A stretch of 64,000 bases of DNA from CAWAMR01 sp963783095 (GCA_963783095.1 CAWAMR010000007.1:1-64000); one strand, 5' to 3'; shown: positions 20,270-30,684, numbered from the stretch's first letter. Translations and numbers: made by a program. The notes: generated by a model from the sequence alone, not told the origin.

Positions 20270-20974
20270 ATGGAATATCTCGAAAAAGCACGGAATTTAC
20301 GAGGGTTGACCCAAAAGCAGCTTGCCGCACGATGTGGAATGCACAAGTCGATCCTCTCGCGTATCGAGAGCGGCAAACGAGACGTCACATTTCGTGAGAC
20401 GGTGCAGCTGGCCGAGGCGCTTCACCTCCCCTTGGAGTGGTTCGTGACGGGCAAGGAGCAGCCGGGAACCACGCTCCCGGACATTGCAGAGGAACTGTGG
20501 CATCTGGGGATCGTGGACCTGATCGTCCCGCACGTGCGGGTACCTGGGACGTATCGGTCGAAGGAAGAGGTGCTGGCCCTCGCAGTCGGGACGGCGCGGC
20601 CCGACCCACGCGTGATCGAGGCTCTGCCGGCGGTGCTGGCCTGGAACCGATGGAAGCCAGGTGTCCTGGAGGCATTCGCGAGAGCGACGCACCCGAAGGC
20701 TCTCACCCGCTTGGCCTGGCTCATCTCGATTATTTTTGTTCTTGGACGCACGGGTGTATTTCCGGGTGTTCTGGAGTCGATTGATGAACTGGATGAGTTC
20801 GCGAGGAAAGTGGACCGCCCCCACGATCCAGACGACCTTGGCCAACCTGGTGAGCCGGTTCCGGACCATCATGTCTGGAGATATTGGCGAATCACTTACT
20901 CAGTGGAATTGTCCGCTTTCCGGGAGAGGGCTGAGCGACTATGGTCAATGCGTGAGGGCAAAGGAGATGCGTGA
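20270..20974 (+). CDS. XRE-family regulator with a ~170-residue C-terminal domain
   Basis: Residues 3-58 are a helix-turn-helix (GLTQKQLAARCGMHKSILSR, IESGKRDVT). The remainder is a separate domain with AEELWHLGIVDLIVPHVRVP, SKEEVLALAVG and RVIEALPAVLAWNRWKPGVL. I recall this C-terminal type from planctomycete regulators paired with nucleotidyltransferases, but it has no name I can give. The stop overlaps the next start in ATGCGTGA, implying translational coupling. The gene is intact and GC-rich although its upstream DNA is AT-rich, which suggests acquisition. Antitoxin or repressor of the pair is the most likely role. Confidence 0.82.
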   Translation: MEYLEKARNLRGLTQKQLAARCGMHKSILSRIESGKRDVTFRETVQLAEALHLPLEWFVTGKEQPGTTLPDIAEELWHLGIVDLIVPHVRVPGTYRSKEEVLALAVGTARPDPRVIEALPAVLAWNRWKPGVLEAFARATHPKALTRLAWLISIIFVLGRTGVFPGVLESIDELDEFARKVDRPHDPDDLGQPGEPVPDHHVWRYWRITYSVELSAFRERAERLWSMREGKGDA

Positions 20975-21548
20975 GCGAATCCTAAAATTCCTCGACGCTA
21001 TCGACACCTGGTTGGTTTCCCAGGCCGAGGAGGGGCAGCGCCTCGATCTGTATGTGATCGGAAAGGCCGCCGTGATACTGTTCTACGGCGGCGATCAGGC
21101 AGGGGCGATGACATCGGATGTGGACGTGGTGCAGATCAGCCATCCTCCTGCGCCATTGCTGTCAGCTGCACTTGAGCAATTCGGTAGAGAAACTTCTGCT
21201 GCGAAAGAGAACGACCTCTACCTTGAGGCTGTGCTAAATGCGATCCCGCCCCTGGCTAATAGTTTCAAGAAACGATGCACCCAAATAGCTCACAGTTGGA
21301 AGGTGCTAACCGTATGGCAGCCGGATGCGAATGACCTTGCGGCTTCAAAGTTGAAGCGGTACGCGGCCAAGGACACGGCCGACTTGCAACATCTTTGCGA
21401 CAATAGGCTCCTACAGCCGGCGAAACTAACCGAGTCTCTCACCGGTGCTTTCCTCTGGCACACGGAGGACGATCCAGACCGCGAACGGGCCTTCACCAAC
21501 CTGAAAAAGGTGATTGCCTATCTCAACGGTGATTCTCGCGATTTGTGA
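20967..21548 (+). CDS. Putative nucleotidyltransferase (AbiEii/DUF6036-like)
   Basis: Start at ATG 20967, overlapping the XRE stop by eight bases; AAGGAG immediately precedes it. The 193-residue protein has LYVIGKAAVILFYGG followed by MTSDVDVVQI, which fits the GxA...(T/S)xDxD core of minimal nucleotidyltransferases, although the usual second glycine is a lysine (IGKAA). Later NDLAASKLKRYAAKD resembles the conserved KL..R..KD segment of AbiEii/DUF6036 proteins, in which a lysine contacts nucleotide. Such enzymes act as toxins in type IV or VII toxin-antitoxin and phage-defence pairs. Substrate and activity here are inferred only. Confidence 0.7.
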   Translation: MRERILKFLDAIDTWLVSQAEEGQRLDLYVIGKAAVILFYGGDQAGAMTSDVDVVQISHPPAPLLSAALEQFGRETSAAKENDLYLEAVLNAIPPLANSFKKRCTQIAHSWKVLTVWQPDANDLAASKLKRYAAKDTADLQHLCDNRLLQPAKLTESLTGAFLWHTEDDPDRERAFTNLKKVIAYLNGDSRDL

Positions 21549-21558
21549 TCTCTGACCT

Positions 21559-21628
21559 GCTTGTCAACTTGTAGAGCAAAGAAGAACTTTTAATCCGTTG
21601 GTCCTGGGTTCGAGTCCCAGCGCATTCA
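21559..21628 (+). tRNA. tRNA-Lys(UUU) remnant, 3' part conserved
   Basis: The 3' part is clearly tRNA: anticodon loop CTTTTAA (anticodon TTT at 21589-21591), 3' anticodon stem TCCG, T arm CTGGG-TTCGAGT-CCCAG, and acceptor CGCATTCA. Upstream a weak D-arm (GCTT...GAGC) can be drawn, but the 5' anticodon stem (expected CGGA, found AGAA) and 5' acceptor strand (expected GAATGCG) are absent. It therefore cannot fold as a working tRNA. The break at the anticodon loop is a typical crossover site for tyrosine recombinases, so I read it as an att scar or decayed tRNA. Confidence 0.65.
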
Positions 21629-22009
21629 CTAACGTAAACGCTGTACAAAGCCGTATCATCGCGGACAATCCTTGGGCAAGCAGCACCGCTTCTTAGCCGC
21701 TGCACCACTCGCCAGATTGGGTCAGTTCCTCCATCCGGATTGAAACCGTAAATCACGGTGTCCGATCCGTTGAGACCCCGGTGTGACCTGTAAAAAGCAA
21801 GCAATCGATTACCGATGGGCCAGGACCGCGACCATTCCGTTCATCGTCGAGCGCTCGGAAAAGGCGTTTACCGAATGCACTCGTCCGATTGCCCCAGAAT
21901 GTATGAACTGTGATAATCCGGCAAATCGGCACCGAGGTCATGGCTGCAAACCTTTCGGAAGAAACCCAGCGCCACTCGCAGGTGAGTGACAAATGGGAGA
22001 ATGCCGATG
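21629..22009. other. 381 bases without a recognisable gene
   Basis: Minus-strand frames contain short protein-like runs (for example NGSDTVIYGFNPDGGTDPIW at about 21770-21700) interrupted by stops and frame changes. They may be remains of a gene lost with the tRNA-associated event. I recognise no family. Confidence 0.35.
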
Positions 22010-23501
22010 TCAATGGATTATAGGCAACGCCAGCCGGCCAAGCGATTCGGATTGCGGCAGAAGGCAGGCCGTTTCCGAAACGGCGGGTTCGTTCAACTTG
22101 CTTACTGAATACTCGTCGGTCTCGATGCCACCATAGAGAGTAAAGGAAGTCGCCTCGTGAATCACCGCCGAAACGGTTTGGCCAATGAGTCGAGGATTGC
22201 CGTCGAACACGACGATGTGGTCGGTCATGGTCCGGCCCGTCAATTGACGTGGCCCGGAACCGGTCTGTCGTTCGCCGTGTTTACTGTATCCCTCAACCAG
22301 AATCTCGACTGATTTTCCAATCCATCCCCGATGATCGATGAGGCTATTCGCATTCTGGATCGTCAGCAAATCATTATTCCGCCGTTTCTTCACTTCTTCG
22401 GGAATGTCATCCGCATATAGATCATCGGCCTTGGTTCCCGGACGAGGGCTGTACTTGAAAATGAAACTATTCTTGAATTTCGCCTCGCGCACCAGGTCGC
22501 AGGTCTTCTCAAATGATTCCTCAGTCTCGCCGCAAAACCCAACGATGAAGTCGCTGCTGATGGCTCCGCCCGGCACTTTTTCTCGACAACGATTAAGCAT
22601 CTCGCGGTAATACTCGACCGTATAGAGACGTTTCATCCGCTTCAAGACTTCATTACATCCGGATTGCACAGGGACATGCAGATACTTGCATACTTTCGGC
22701 AACTCCCGAACCGCATCGAGCAAATCATCGGTCATGTCTTTGGGGAAATTGGTCACAAACTTGATGCGCTCGATCCCCGCAACATCGCTCATTCGAGTGA
22801 GCAAGTCGCTCAGACGAGTTCGCCGGCCATCCCGATGATCGTAGTCATAGCTATTGACGGTCTGACCGAGCAAGGTGATTTCTTTGCAACCCTCGTTGGC
22901 CAGATGACGAGTTTCGGCCACGATGTCGTCGGGATGCCGGCTCTGTTCCGGGCCGCGCGTGCTGGGAACGACGCAATAGGTGCAAAACTTATCGCAGCCG
23001 ATCTGAATGCGAACATACGCCTGGAAAGGTGTCGGTCGCATTGCGGCATCGCGCATCGGGTCGAAGCTCTCGAAACTGGCTTCAACCTCCTTGCGCCCGC
23101 CATCGCTACGGCCCAAACTCAGAGCATATTGAGGGATACGAGTTCGCTGAATTTCCTCCACAAGTCGAGGAATCTGCGAGAGCTGGCCCGTTCCCACAAC
23201 GAGATCGACGTAGGGAGCACGTTTGCGAACCAGTTCTTGATCTTTCTGGGCCATGCACCCCAAGACGCCGATCACCTTATCGGGATGTTTCCGTTTATGT
23301 CCCGCCAGCCGGCCGAGCGCTCGAGTAGATTTTCTCTTCGGCATGCTCTCGAACACTGCACGTATTGAAGAGAATCACGTCGGCGTCTGTTGCTTCGTGG
23401 ACGAGTTGATACCCTTGCCGGCGCAGACTGCCGACGACCAACTCGCTGTCGAGGACGTTCATCTGACAGCCTACGGTTTCGATATATAGATTCTTGGACA
23501 T
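22010..23501 (-). CDS. miaB: tRNA-2-methylthio-N6-dimethylallyladenosine synthase, one frameshift
   Basis: Radical-SAM methylthiotransferase that adds the methylthio group to i6A37 of tRNAs. The N-terminal UPF0004 domain has the three cluster cysteines (VGCQMNVLDSE, NTCSVREHAE, GVLGCMAQKD). The radical-SAM motif is CDKFCTYCVVP, and a TRAM domain closes the protein (GWIGKSVEILVEGYSKHGE). A frameshift at about 23323 goes away if one A is dropped (IYSALGRLAGHK). Start at ATG 23501 (SKNLYIETVGCQMN). At about 497 residues it is somewhat long, with a ~30-residue extra C-terminus. A conserved housekeeping gene carrying a single indel argues for sequence error. Confidence 0.93.
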
Positions 23502-23731
23502 ATCTTGATGCCTTGATGTTATCCGTTATTCAAATACGATCCGGAAGCCCAACAGGCTCGTCACTCCCCCACCCCCCCACCTCTTAATTGTGCAAGATAC
23601 GCGACGAGTCAGGTAGAGGGAATAGCACAAGCACCACTCCGGGGTGCCAAGCGGAGCGTCGCAGAACAAGCGAAATCGCGTAACATCTTGTGACATCATT
23701 TCCCATTACCATTCCACTGGCAAGTTCTTCG

Positions 23732-24042
23732 GTAGCAATTTGTAACATTCTGTTCACTGGATTATTCGTTTGCATTTCCTGGTCGCAGAGCAACCTGAAA
23801 ATTTGTAACAATTTGTAACATTCTGTTCACTGAATTATTCGTTTGCTTTTCCGGTCGTCGACGCGAAGCAAATTTTTGTAGCAATTTGTAGCGTCTGTCA
23901 CCAGTTTCGGACACTGATTCATTCGTTCGGTTCGCAATCAAAGCCAATTCTTGTAGCAATTTGTAACATCGGGTTCACTGCTTCATTCGTTTGGGTTTAT
24001 GATCTTTTGTGCGCAAACCAAGTCTTGTAACAATGTGTAGCA
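23732..24042. repeat. Degenerate tandem array, five units of about 74 bp
   Basis: The word CAATTTGTA or a variant recurs at 23736, 23809, 23882, 23957 and 24031, giving spacings of 73, 73, 75 and 74. Each unit begins TTGTARCAATTTGTAACAT, continues TGTTCACTG..TTATTCGTTTG and ends with a ~25-30 base variable part. It lies upstream of both miaB (minus) and the kinase gene (plus), with no gene between. The internal TTGTAACA direct repeats could be protein sites. Units are too divergent for a CRISPR. Confidence 0.85.
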
Positions 24043-24239
24043 ACCTGGCCTCCGGCGCGGTTGCACGAGGGTATGGCATTATGACCGTCACAGTTTTCGG
24101 GGAAGAAAACCTCAGCTCGTGCCCGCCGAAGTGATCGAACTGATGACCGGCGAACTCCGGAAAGGGAAGTGCCGAACGCGCGCAACCCTTCCTATTATAG
24201 TGCACAAATGTATAAGACCCAATGTCACTCTTCGCTCTT

Positions 24240-24312
24240 TTTGCCTGCATTTGGCATTTGGAGTTTTGGATTTGTTTGAGTTGTGGGATTTGCGATTTGG
24301 AATTTGCACACA
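24240..24312. repeat. TTTGGNATTTG word repeat within a 344-base gene-free stretch
   Basis: A run of degenerate heptamer-like words (CATTTGGCATTTGGAGTTTTG, then GGGATTTGCGATTTGGAATTTG) resembles the complement of the array at 40999-41157. The stretch 24043-24385 otherwise probably contains the promoter of the kinase gene; I cannot mark -35/-10 elements with confidence. Confidence 0.7.
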
Positions 24313-24385
24313 AGGACGGGTTCTTGCGTTTGTTGACTTGATTCGGATAATACCCCTTTATGCCCTTCTTGGATTCTCTCGATCG

Positions 24386-27300
24386 ATGCTTATGCCCCTT
24401 GTCTGTGCGCGCTGCCGGCGAACGCTTCCATCTTCGGAGGATCCTCCGAGTTTTTGCGCCTACTGCGGCCAACGACTCAGCGACGCCTCGCAGCCTACCG
24501 TCGAACGAGGCCTCGATCTCGGCAGTACGATCGGTCACGAATCCGCGCCCGAATTGCCTCCCGAGGAAACGACGCCTGCTGAGATCGGCGGCTACAAGTT
24601 GCTTCGACTGATCGGGGCAGGCGGTATGGGGCGGGTGTTTGAAGCCCAATCCCTGGCAACCGGCCAAAAAGTTGCCGTCAAACTTCTTTCCTCTCGCTTT
24701 ACCAACAACCCGGTTTCGTTGGAGCGTTTTCGACAGGAAGGCCGGCTGGCCAGTCAGATTTCCCATCCGCGCTGCGTTTTCGTTCTTGCAGCCGACACCG
24801 AGAATGATCGGCCCTACATCGTGATGGAACTGATGCAGGGTGAGACATTACGCGATCTGCTCCAACGTCGCGGGCCGTTACCACCTCAGGAAGCCATCGC
24901 CGTTATCCTCGATGTTATTGAGGGTTTACAGGAAGCCCATCAGTTGGGCGTAATCCACCGCGATGTCAAACCGTCCAATTGCTTTTTGATGGCCGATGGC
25001 CACGTAAAGGTAGGAGACTTCGGTCTGTCGAAGTCACTGGCGCGAACGGTCAGTTGACTCAATCGGGGGCATTTCTTGGGACGGTCCTCTATGCTTCCCC
25101 CGAGCAAATTCGCGGCGAGTCTGTGGACTTTAGCTCCGATGTCTATTCCCTGTCCGCAACGCTTTACGAGCTCTTGACCGGCCGGCCTCCTTTTGAACAC
25201 GAGAACGTGACCGCCGCTCTGGCTCGCATTATCTCGGAAGACGCTCCGCCGATCCGATCGGTCAACCCCAGCGTGCCGCGCAGTCTGGCTCGCGTCGTCG
25301 AAAAGGGCCTGGAGCGCGACCGTTCGCGACGCTGGGAGGACATGGAGGAGTTTCGGGATGCTCTGGTCGCTTTGATGCCGAGTCGATTAAGCTTCGGCGG
25401 CCTGACGATTCGCATTGGGGCGTACTTGCTCGATGAGGTTTTCGTTCGGCTCTTGCTGATATTACCGCTAACCGGGTTGATCAAAGGTTTCTTTGGAGAA
25501 AGCCCGTCGGCACGATACCTGTCACTGTTTGTTTTTCCCATCTATTTTGTGATTCTCGAAGGGCTTTTTGGTGCCTCGATCGGGAAACGGCTTTTGCGTT
25601 TGCGAGTATGTCGGGCAGGTTCCACCGATCCTCCAGGGTTGAAATTGGCCGCCGTACGAACCTTTGCCTTTTACCTTCTTATCACGCTCACCCTCATGCC
25701 GATGCGGGTTGCATTCGAACATGCCGGCGGCGGCCTGCCGGTATTGTTATCGATGCTGCCATTCGCGGCGGGGCTGGTAGTGCTGATCGTACCGATGCGC
25801 CGATCCAATCATTTTCGCGGAATGCACGAAACACTCAGCGGAACCTGCGTTCTGAAATTACCTCCCAAGCGAAGGGCGATAAAACTCATCGCCCGGCGAC
25901 CCAATCCGCTTCGCTCCTTACTTCCACGACCCGCTATGGTTCCCGAATCGATCGGCCCCTACTCCGTCAAGGGCGCGATTCTTACGGCAGAAGGCAATTG
26001 GATACTTCGCGCTGAAGATGAGGTGTTGAGTCGAGGAATCTTGATCCGACTATTTCCAGGATCGCAGCTGAGCATACCCGGGGATCGAGATAAGCTAATC
26101 CGGCCCACGAGACTCCGCTTCATTCACCACGGTGACGTACAAATTCTGGGAAACAATTGGGTGTGGGAAGCGTATGTCGAACCTTCGGGGATTCCATTAT
26201 TGGAATTGGTCCGATCGGGCCGGCCGCTATCCTGGCGCGAGACTCGATATTTCCTCGAGCAATTAGCTTCTGAATTACATTGCGCTCAGAGCGACAAGAA
26301 CTTACCCGGAAACCTGAATATCGAGCAAGTCTGGATCCAGCCTGACGGTCGAGTCCAACTGTTGGATTTTCCGATTCCACGACCGACAGATCCGCCCACG
26401 TTGCCGAATTCCGATCCGTTGCAACTACTCCGTTCAGTTGCGACTGCGGCGTTGGAAGGACAACTACGCCCACCCGGTCAGGCCCTCGAACCGATTCATG
26501 CAGCGATCCCTTTGCACGCGCGGGAGATGTTGCAACGTCTGCTCGGCGGCGGGAAGGCGTTCACTTCCGTTGACGATTTTCAGATGGCGCTGAAAGAAAC
26601 GCACTATTTGCCTACCGAAGTCGATCCATCCTTGCGACTCGGTCAACTGACCGTCCAGGCCGCGACCCTGTCCCTTGGTCTGGCACTCATGTTCGGCATC
26701 AGCGGGCTGTTCGCGGTATTCAACATCCTGGCACGCGAAACGAACATCTATCGTGCGGAACAGATCATTGCGATGCTGGACAGCAAGGATGGTCGAAAAC
26801 AACTTCATTCCGATCCAAAGATTGCATCCGCCGTTTCCGACCCCGAAGATTTCCGCGACCGTTTGCAGTGTTACATCGCGTTGCAACAAAGCGAAGCGGA
26901 TCGCATGGACCCAGCCTTAAGCGCCCTCGAACGGTGGCTGCTGGCCGAATGGAAGACCGCACCAAAAGAAATGAATTCGCAAGTAATCCAGCAGACCGTT
27001 GAAGATGCCATGCAGCCGGACGAAGAAGTGCTGCATCGCGAGCCATTTGCAGGCTGGCGCGAAGGCTGTCTCGTGATTATCCTTTGCCCGCTTGTTTGGG
27101 GGCTGGGTGCTTTCTTGATGCGCGGCGGAATCTCGTACTGGATTCTCGGAATCGCCGTGATGCGCCCTGACGGGCGCAAGGGATCGCATCGTCGTTGTGC
27201 GATGCGATCGCTCATCATCTGGTTTCCTGTGGCATTACTCCTCTGTGGAGCGGTATGGATTCAGGCAAAAATGCCTGGTCTGGTAGTCGTTCATAGCGTC

Positions 27301-27411
27301 TGCTGGTTGTCAGCGCTGGCAATATTGCCCGTTTATTTTGCTCTGGCTTTGACCAATCCCGATCGGGGAATCCACGATCGAATTCTGGGAACTCGGCTCG
27401 TTCCGCGATGA
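24386..27411 (+). CDS. Serine/threonine kinase with zinc ribbon, RDD, pseudokinase and second RDD, one frameshift
   Basis: Order of parts: a zinc ribbon (CARC...CAYC, residues 7-27); a Hanks-type kinase (GAGGMGRVFEAQ, VAVKLL, HRDVKPSNC, VGDFGLSKS, ASPEQIRGESVDFSSDVYSL); a first RDD membrane domain (GGLTIRIGAYLLDEVFVRLL, FGASIGKRLLRLRV); a degenerate second kinase-like domain (YSVKGAILTAEGNWILRA, NLNIEQVWIQPDGRVQLLDF) in which HRD and DFG are lost; a membrane helix; and a second RDD segment (NPDRGIHDRILGTRLV). The frame changes near 25045, where one base restores the activation loop. ATG 24386 or 24392 are equally possible starts. At about 1,008 residues it is a membrane signalling protein of unknown input. 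Confidence 0.88.
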
Positions 27412-27487
27412 TATGTCACTAAAAAGGGGATTGTTTATTTGGCCTTGCGGCTATGGTTTAATCCCAGTTTATTCACAGAATAATCCC

Positions 27488-28006
27488 ATGCCGCGCATCT
27501 CTTTTAGTCCGAAATTCTCACTCACTCCCGCCATTGCCAAGGCGTTAATGAGCATCGAGGCGGACCGTCAAGCCATCGGCGGATTGCCGCTCACGACCGG
27601 TATGCTGGAATCGCTGCGTCGGACGGCTCAGCTGCTGGCGACGCATTATTTCTGCGGAGGGATGGCTGATGCCCTCGCGACGGTACGCGCACGGCGCCGC
27701 CGAGGCACAAGCGCGGGCGAACCCGATCAGTCGGATGTGTTGCGTTCGCTCAATGCGCAGCAACGAAAGGTGCTTTCGCTGTTTCGCCGTGCCAAGGAAG
27801 TATCCTCCCAGGAAGTGGCGGGATTTTTCGGGCTGTCGCCGCGCAACGGCGCGGAGTTGTACAAGCGCTGGCTGGATATGCGGTTTTTCGAGCTGGCCAA
27901 TGCCTCGAAGAAGGTCCGGCACTACCAACTGGCGCAGCAGTACGAGAAATTGATAAGCTGGAAAACGCCATCTTCCTCTTTACCCATTTCTCCAATTCGG
28001 GTATAG
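27488..28006 (+). CDS. Fic-family protein lacking the catalytic core
   Basis: ATG 27488 is used; the frame opens earlier but upstream text is not family-like. Residues 1-55 match the Fic N-terminal region (FSPKFSLTPAIAKALMSIEA, MLESLRRTAQLLATHY). Directly afterwards comes the family's C-terminal part: GMADALATVRAR, then a winged helix (LNAQQRKVLSLFRRAKEVSS, GLSPRNGAELYKRWLD). About 170 residues that should hold the inhibitory helix end and HPFxDGNGR are missing, so it cannot AMPylate. What remains is a 172-residue DNA-binding-like protein. A deletion derivative is more likely than an independent family. Confidence 0.65.
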   Translation: MPRISFSPKFSLTPAIAKALMSIEADRQAIGGLPLTTGMLESLRRTAQLLATHYFCGGMADALATVRARRRRGTSAGEPDQSDVLRSLNAQQRKVLSLFRRAKEVSSQEVAGFFGLSPRNGAELYKRWLDMRFFELANASKKVRHYQLAQQYEKLISWKTPSSSLPISPIRV

Positions 28007-28051
28007 CCTCTCGTTGTCGAAATGCTCAATGAGCCGGCAAGAGGTGGGCGG

Positions 28052-29479
28052 ATGCTCTTTTATACGCAAGCCTATCTGGTTTTCTTTTTCGTTGTCTTTG
28101 TCTGTTACTGGACGTTGCCGTGGCAGCGCGCGAGCATCTGGCTGCTGCTGGCTGCCAGCATCTTCTTCTATGCCAAATGGAGCGAATGGCTCGCGCTATT
28201 GGTGACATGCACAACCGTGATGGATTATCTTCTTGCACGTGGGCTGGATCGTGCATCGTCGCGGAACTGCCGGCACTTTCTGCTCGGCGCGAGTTTGACC
28301 GTTAATCTGGGTCTGTTGTGTTACTTCAAGTACGCCAACTTCTTCCTCGATGCCCTTCGAGAATCGTTGGCCAGGTTTGGGGTATCCTCCAACATGCCGT
28401 TGCTTGAGGTAATCGTCCCGTTCGGCATCTCTTTCTACACTTTTGAAGCGATCAGCTACACAATGGACGTTTATCGGCGCAAATTCGCGCCGAGAAAAGC
28501 CTGCCGAACTTCATGCTCTTCATCTTGTTCTTTCCCCATCTCGTGGCGGGGCCTATCGTCCGCGCCCGAGACTTTTTGCCTCAGGCAGCTCGGCCCAAGC
28601 GCTTCAGTTGGCTGAGGATGCAACTGGGTGTCGAATATTTTCTCATCGGGGCGTTCAAAAAGCTGGTCATCGCCGACGGCATGGCTCTTTACAGCGATGC
28701 AGTATTTGGCAACAAATCGGATGTCTCTCAACTCAATTCCGTGGCAGTTTGGACAGGTGTGCTTGCTTTCGCCATACGGATTTATTGCGATTTTTCCGGA
28801 TACTCCGATATGGCACTGGGTTGTGCTCACATGCTCGGTTACAAGTTGACCATTAACTTCCGAATGCCCTATCTGGCGGTAAATGTCTCCGAGTTCTGGC
28901 GACGCTGGCACATCTCCCTTTCGACCTGGCTGCGAGACTACTTGTTCATTCCGCTCGGAGGCAGCAGAGGCTCCGGATGGATGACTGCTCGAAACTTGAT
29001 GATAACCATGACACTCGGCGGACTCTGGCATGGAGCCAACTGGACCTTCGTCCTGTGGGGTGTGATCCACGGCGTCCTGTTGGTCTCGCATCGGCGGTTC
29101 CAAGCATTCGCCGACGAGCCCGTTCCTTCGAGATTCTTTGCAAACCTGGGTAGGAACCGCTTTCCGGATCAGTTTGACATTCTTTTGCGTGATGGTGTGC
29201 TGGGTCTTCTTCCAGCCATCGTTGCCCAAGGCACTTGCGATTTTGGAGCGGATGTTTAGTCCGTTCGAAGGCATCGGCTTTCCCATGACCAAAGGGCGCT
29301 TCTGGTTTTGTCTGGGCATGATGGCGCTTGGACATGCGATGATGGTACGCGGGTGGTGGAAACTACTGGCTCCACGCTGTCCTGCCCCCGTCCTGGGGTT
29401 TGGATATGCCATGATGTTGGTGATGAGTCTGCTTCTGTCGCCCGATACCAGCAAGGCGTTTATCTATTTCCAGTTTTGA
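28052..29479 (+). CDS. MBOAT O-acyltransferase (AlgI-like), two frameshifts
   Basis: Polytopic membrane acetyltransferase that passes acetyl groups across the membrane for polysaccharide modification. ATG 28052 follows GAGGTGGGCGG. Hydrophobic helices run from residue 5 on. MBOAT landmarks are VPFGISFYTFEAISYTMDVY, FPHLVAGPIVRARDFLPQ, YCDFSGYSDMALGCAHMLGY, NVSEFWRRWHISLSTWLRDY and the catalytic-histidine block GGLWHGANWTFVLWG. Frame changes near 28497 and 29140. About 475 residues matches AlgI. The following SGNH-type gene is the usual partner, so the pair probably acetylates an exopolysaccharide or cell-surface glycan. Confidence 0.9.
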
Positions 29480-29503
29480 TCGAACGGAGTTGAAGATCCA
29501 CCC

Positions 29504-30621
29504 ATGAAACTACCCAGGGTTCGACTTCTGCGTTGCGCACCTACAGCCACGATTGCCCCGAATCTCAGCGCGCCTGCCAAGATCTCCGCGCAAGGCAAGC
29601 AAGGCCCTCGGCTGGGCGGTCCTGATGTTCGTTCTATTTCAGGGAGGGATACTGGTTATCGCCCACCGATCTCCTCGAATCCGAGATCCACTCTACGGCG
29701 ATCGACTTCATCTTCTTCAAAAAGTGAGAAACGAAAAAAAGCAATCGAATCCAACCCTGGTGTTAATGCTGGGAAGCTCGCGCACCGCAGATGGTTTCGA
29801 TGCATCCCGCCTGGAACAACGCCTCGAAGCCGGCTTCGGAAAACCGCATCTGGTGTTCAATTACGGCATGGTTGGCACGGGACCGCTCGTCGAGTTGATT
29901 TATTTGCAGAGGTTGATAAAGGCCGGGATCAAACCAAATTTGCTGCTCATTGAAGTCTACCCGCTTTTCCTGACCGATGACGGCCCAAAACCCTACAAAG
30001 CGCGTTGGCTCAAAGCGGATCGATTCGAATTCGATGAAACTGCTATCGTCGGCCGGTATGGCATCCCAACCGATGAAATCAATGCCTGCTATCGGGAAAT
30101 GTTGCTCAATCCCTTTCGGGAATTGCGATGGCAACTCATGAATCAACTCCAGCCGAGCTGGATGCCGAATAATGTCGCATATTACCTGGGCACGAAAGAC
30201 CGATTCGCGAGGCTGGGTGTCGCTCTTTCCCGCCACCAGAACCGAGGAACAACGGCAGAAAAATACCGCTCTTACAAAGATCGAGATTGGTAACGTGTAT
30301 TGCGCAAAGGAATTTGGCGGCCCCTCGCTGACCATCATCCGTGACTTGCAAAAACTCTGCGACCAGAACGGAATCAATACACGCTGGATCCTGATGCCGG
30401 AATCGTCGAGCTTCCGAAGCTGCTACGCGCCGGGAGTTGAAGGTCGTCTAAGGCAATTGCGCGAGTCACTTTCATCGGACGGAATCGGCCCCTGGAGCGA
30501 TGCCAGACTCTGGGTTCCCGACGATCAATTTGCCGATGGTCATCACCTCTTACCGGCAGGCGCAGAAACTTTTACCGATCGTCTCGCACACGAACTGTTC
30601 CCGGAGATTCTCGCTCATTAG
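29504..30621 (+). CDS. SGNH-hydrolase-like partner of the MBOAT protein (AlgJ/DUF1574-like), two frameshifts
   Basis: Starts 24 bases after the acyltransferase. A membrane anchor (KALGWAVLMFVLFQGGILVI) precedes an extracytoplasmic domain with block I-like LVLMLGSSRTADGFDASRLE, whose GSSR supplies the candidate serine, and block V-like FADGHHLLPAGAETFTDRLA with an Asp-x-His pair. A frameshift near 29550 separates ATG 29504 from the anchor; TTG 29553 is an alternative start. A second at about 30198 is repaired by dropping one G (TKTDSRGWVSLFPA). Role inferred from family and position: second step of glycan O-acetylation. Confidence 0.78.
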
Positions 30622-30684
30622 GCGAAGTCATCTCAGTGCGATACATTGATTCAGAGCCTGTTGCACAATCAGCGCCAGCGAAAC

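Noticed and set aside
21523..21804. Minus-strand frame ending near the tRNA remnant
   Set aside because: Part of it (GTRTQDQRIKS) is the well-known antisense translation of a tRNA.
23732..24042. 74-bp array as a CRISPR
   Set aside because: Repeats diverge from unit to unit, spacers are not clearly bounded, and no cas gene is in the window.
28471..29454. Minus-strand frame opposite the MBOAT gene
   Set aside because: Antisense to conserved membrane-protein coding sequence, with no domain.
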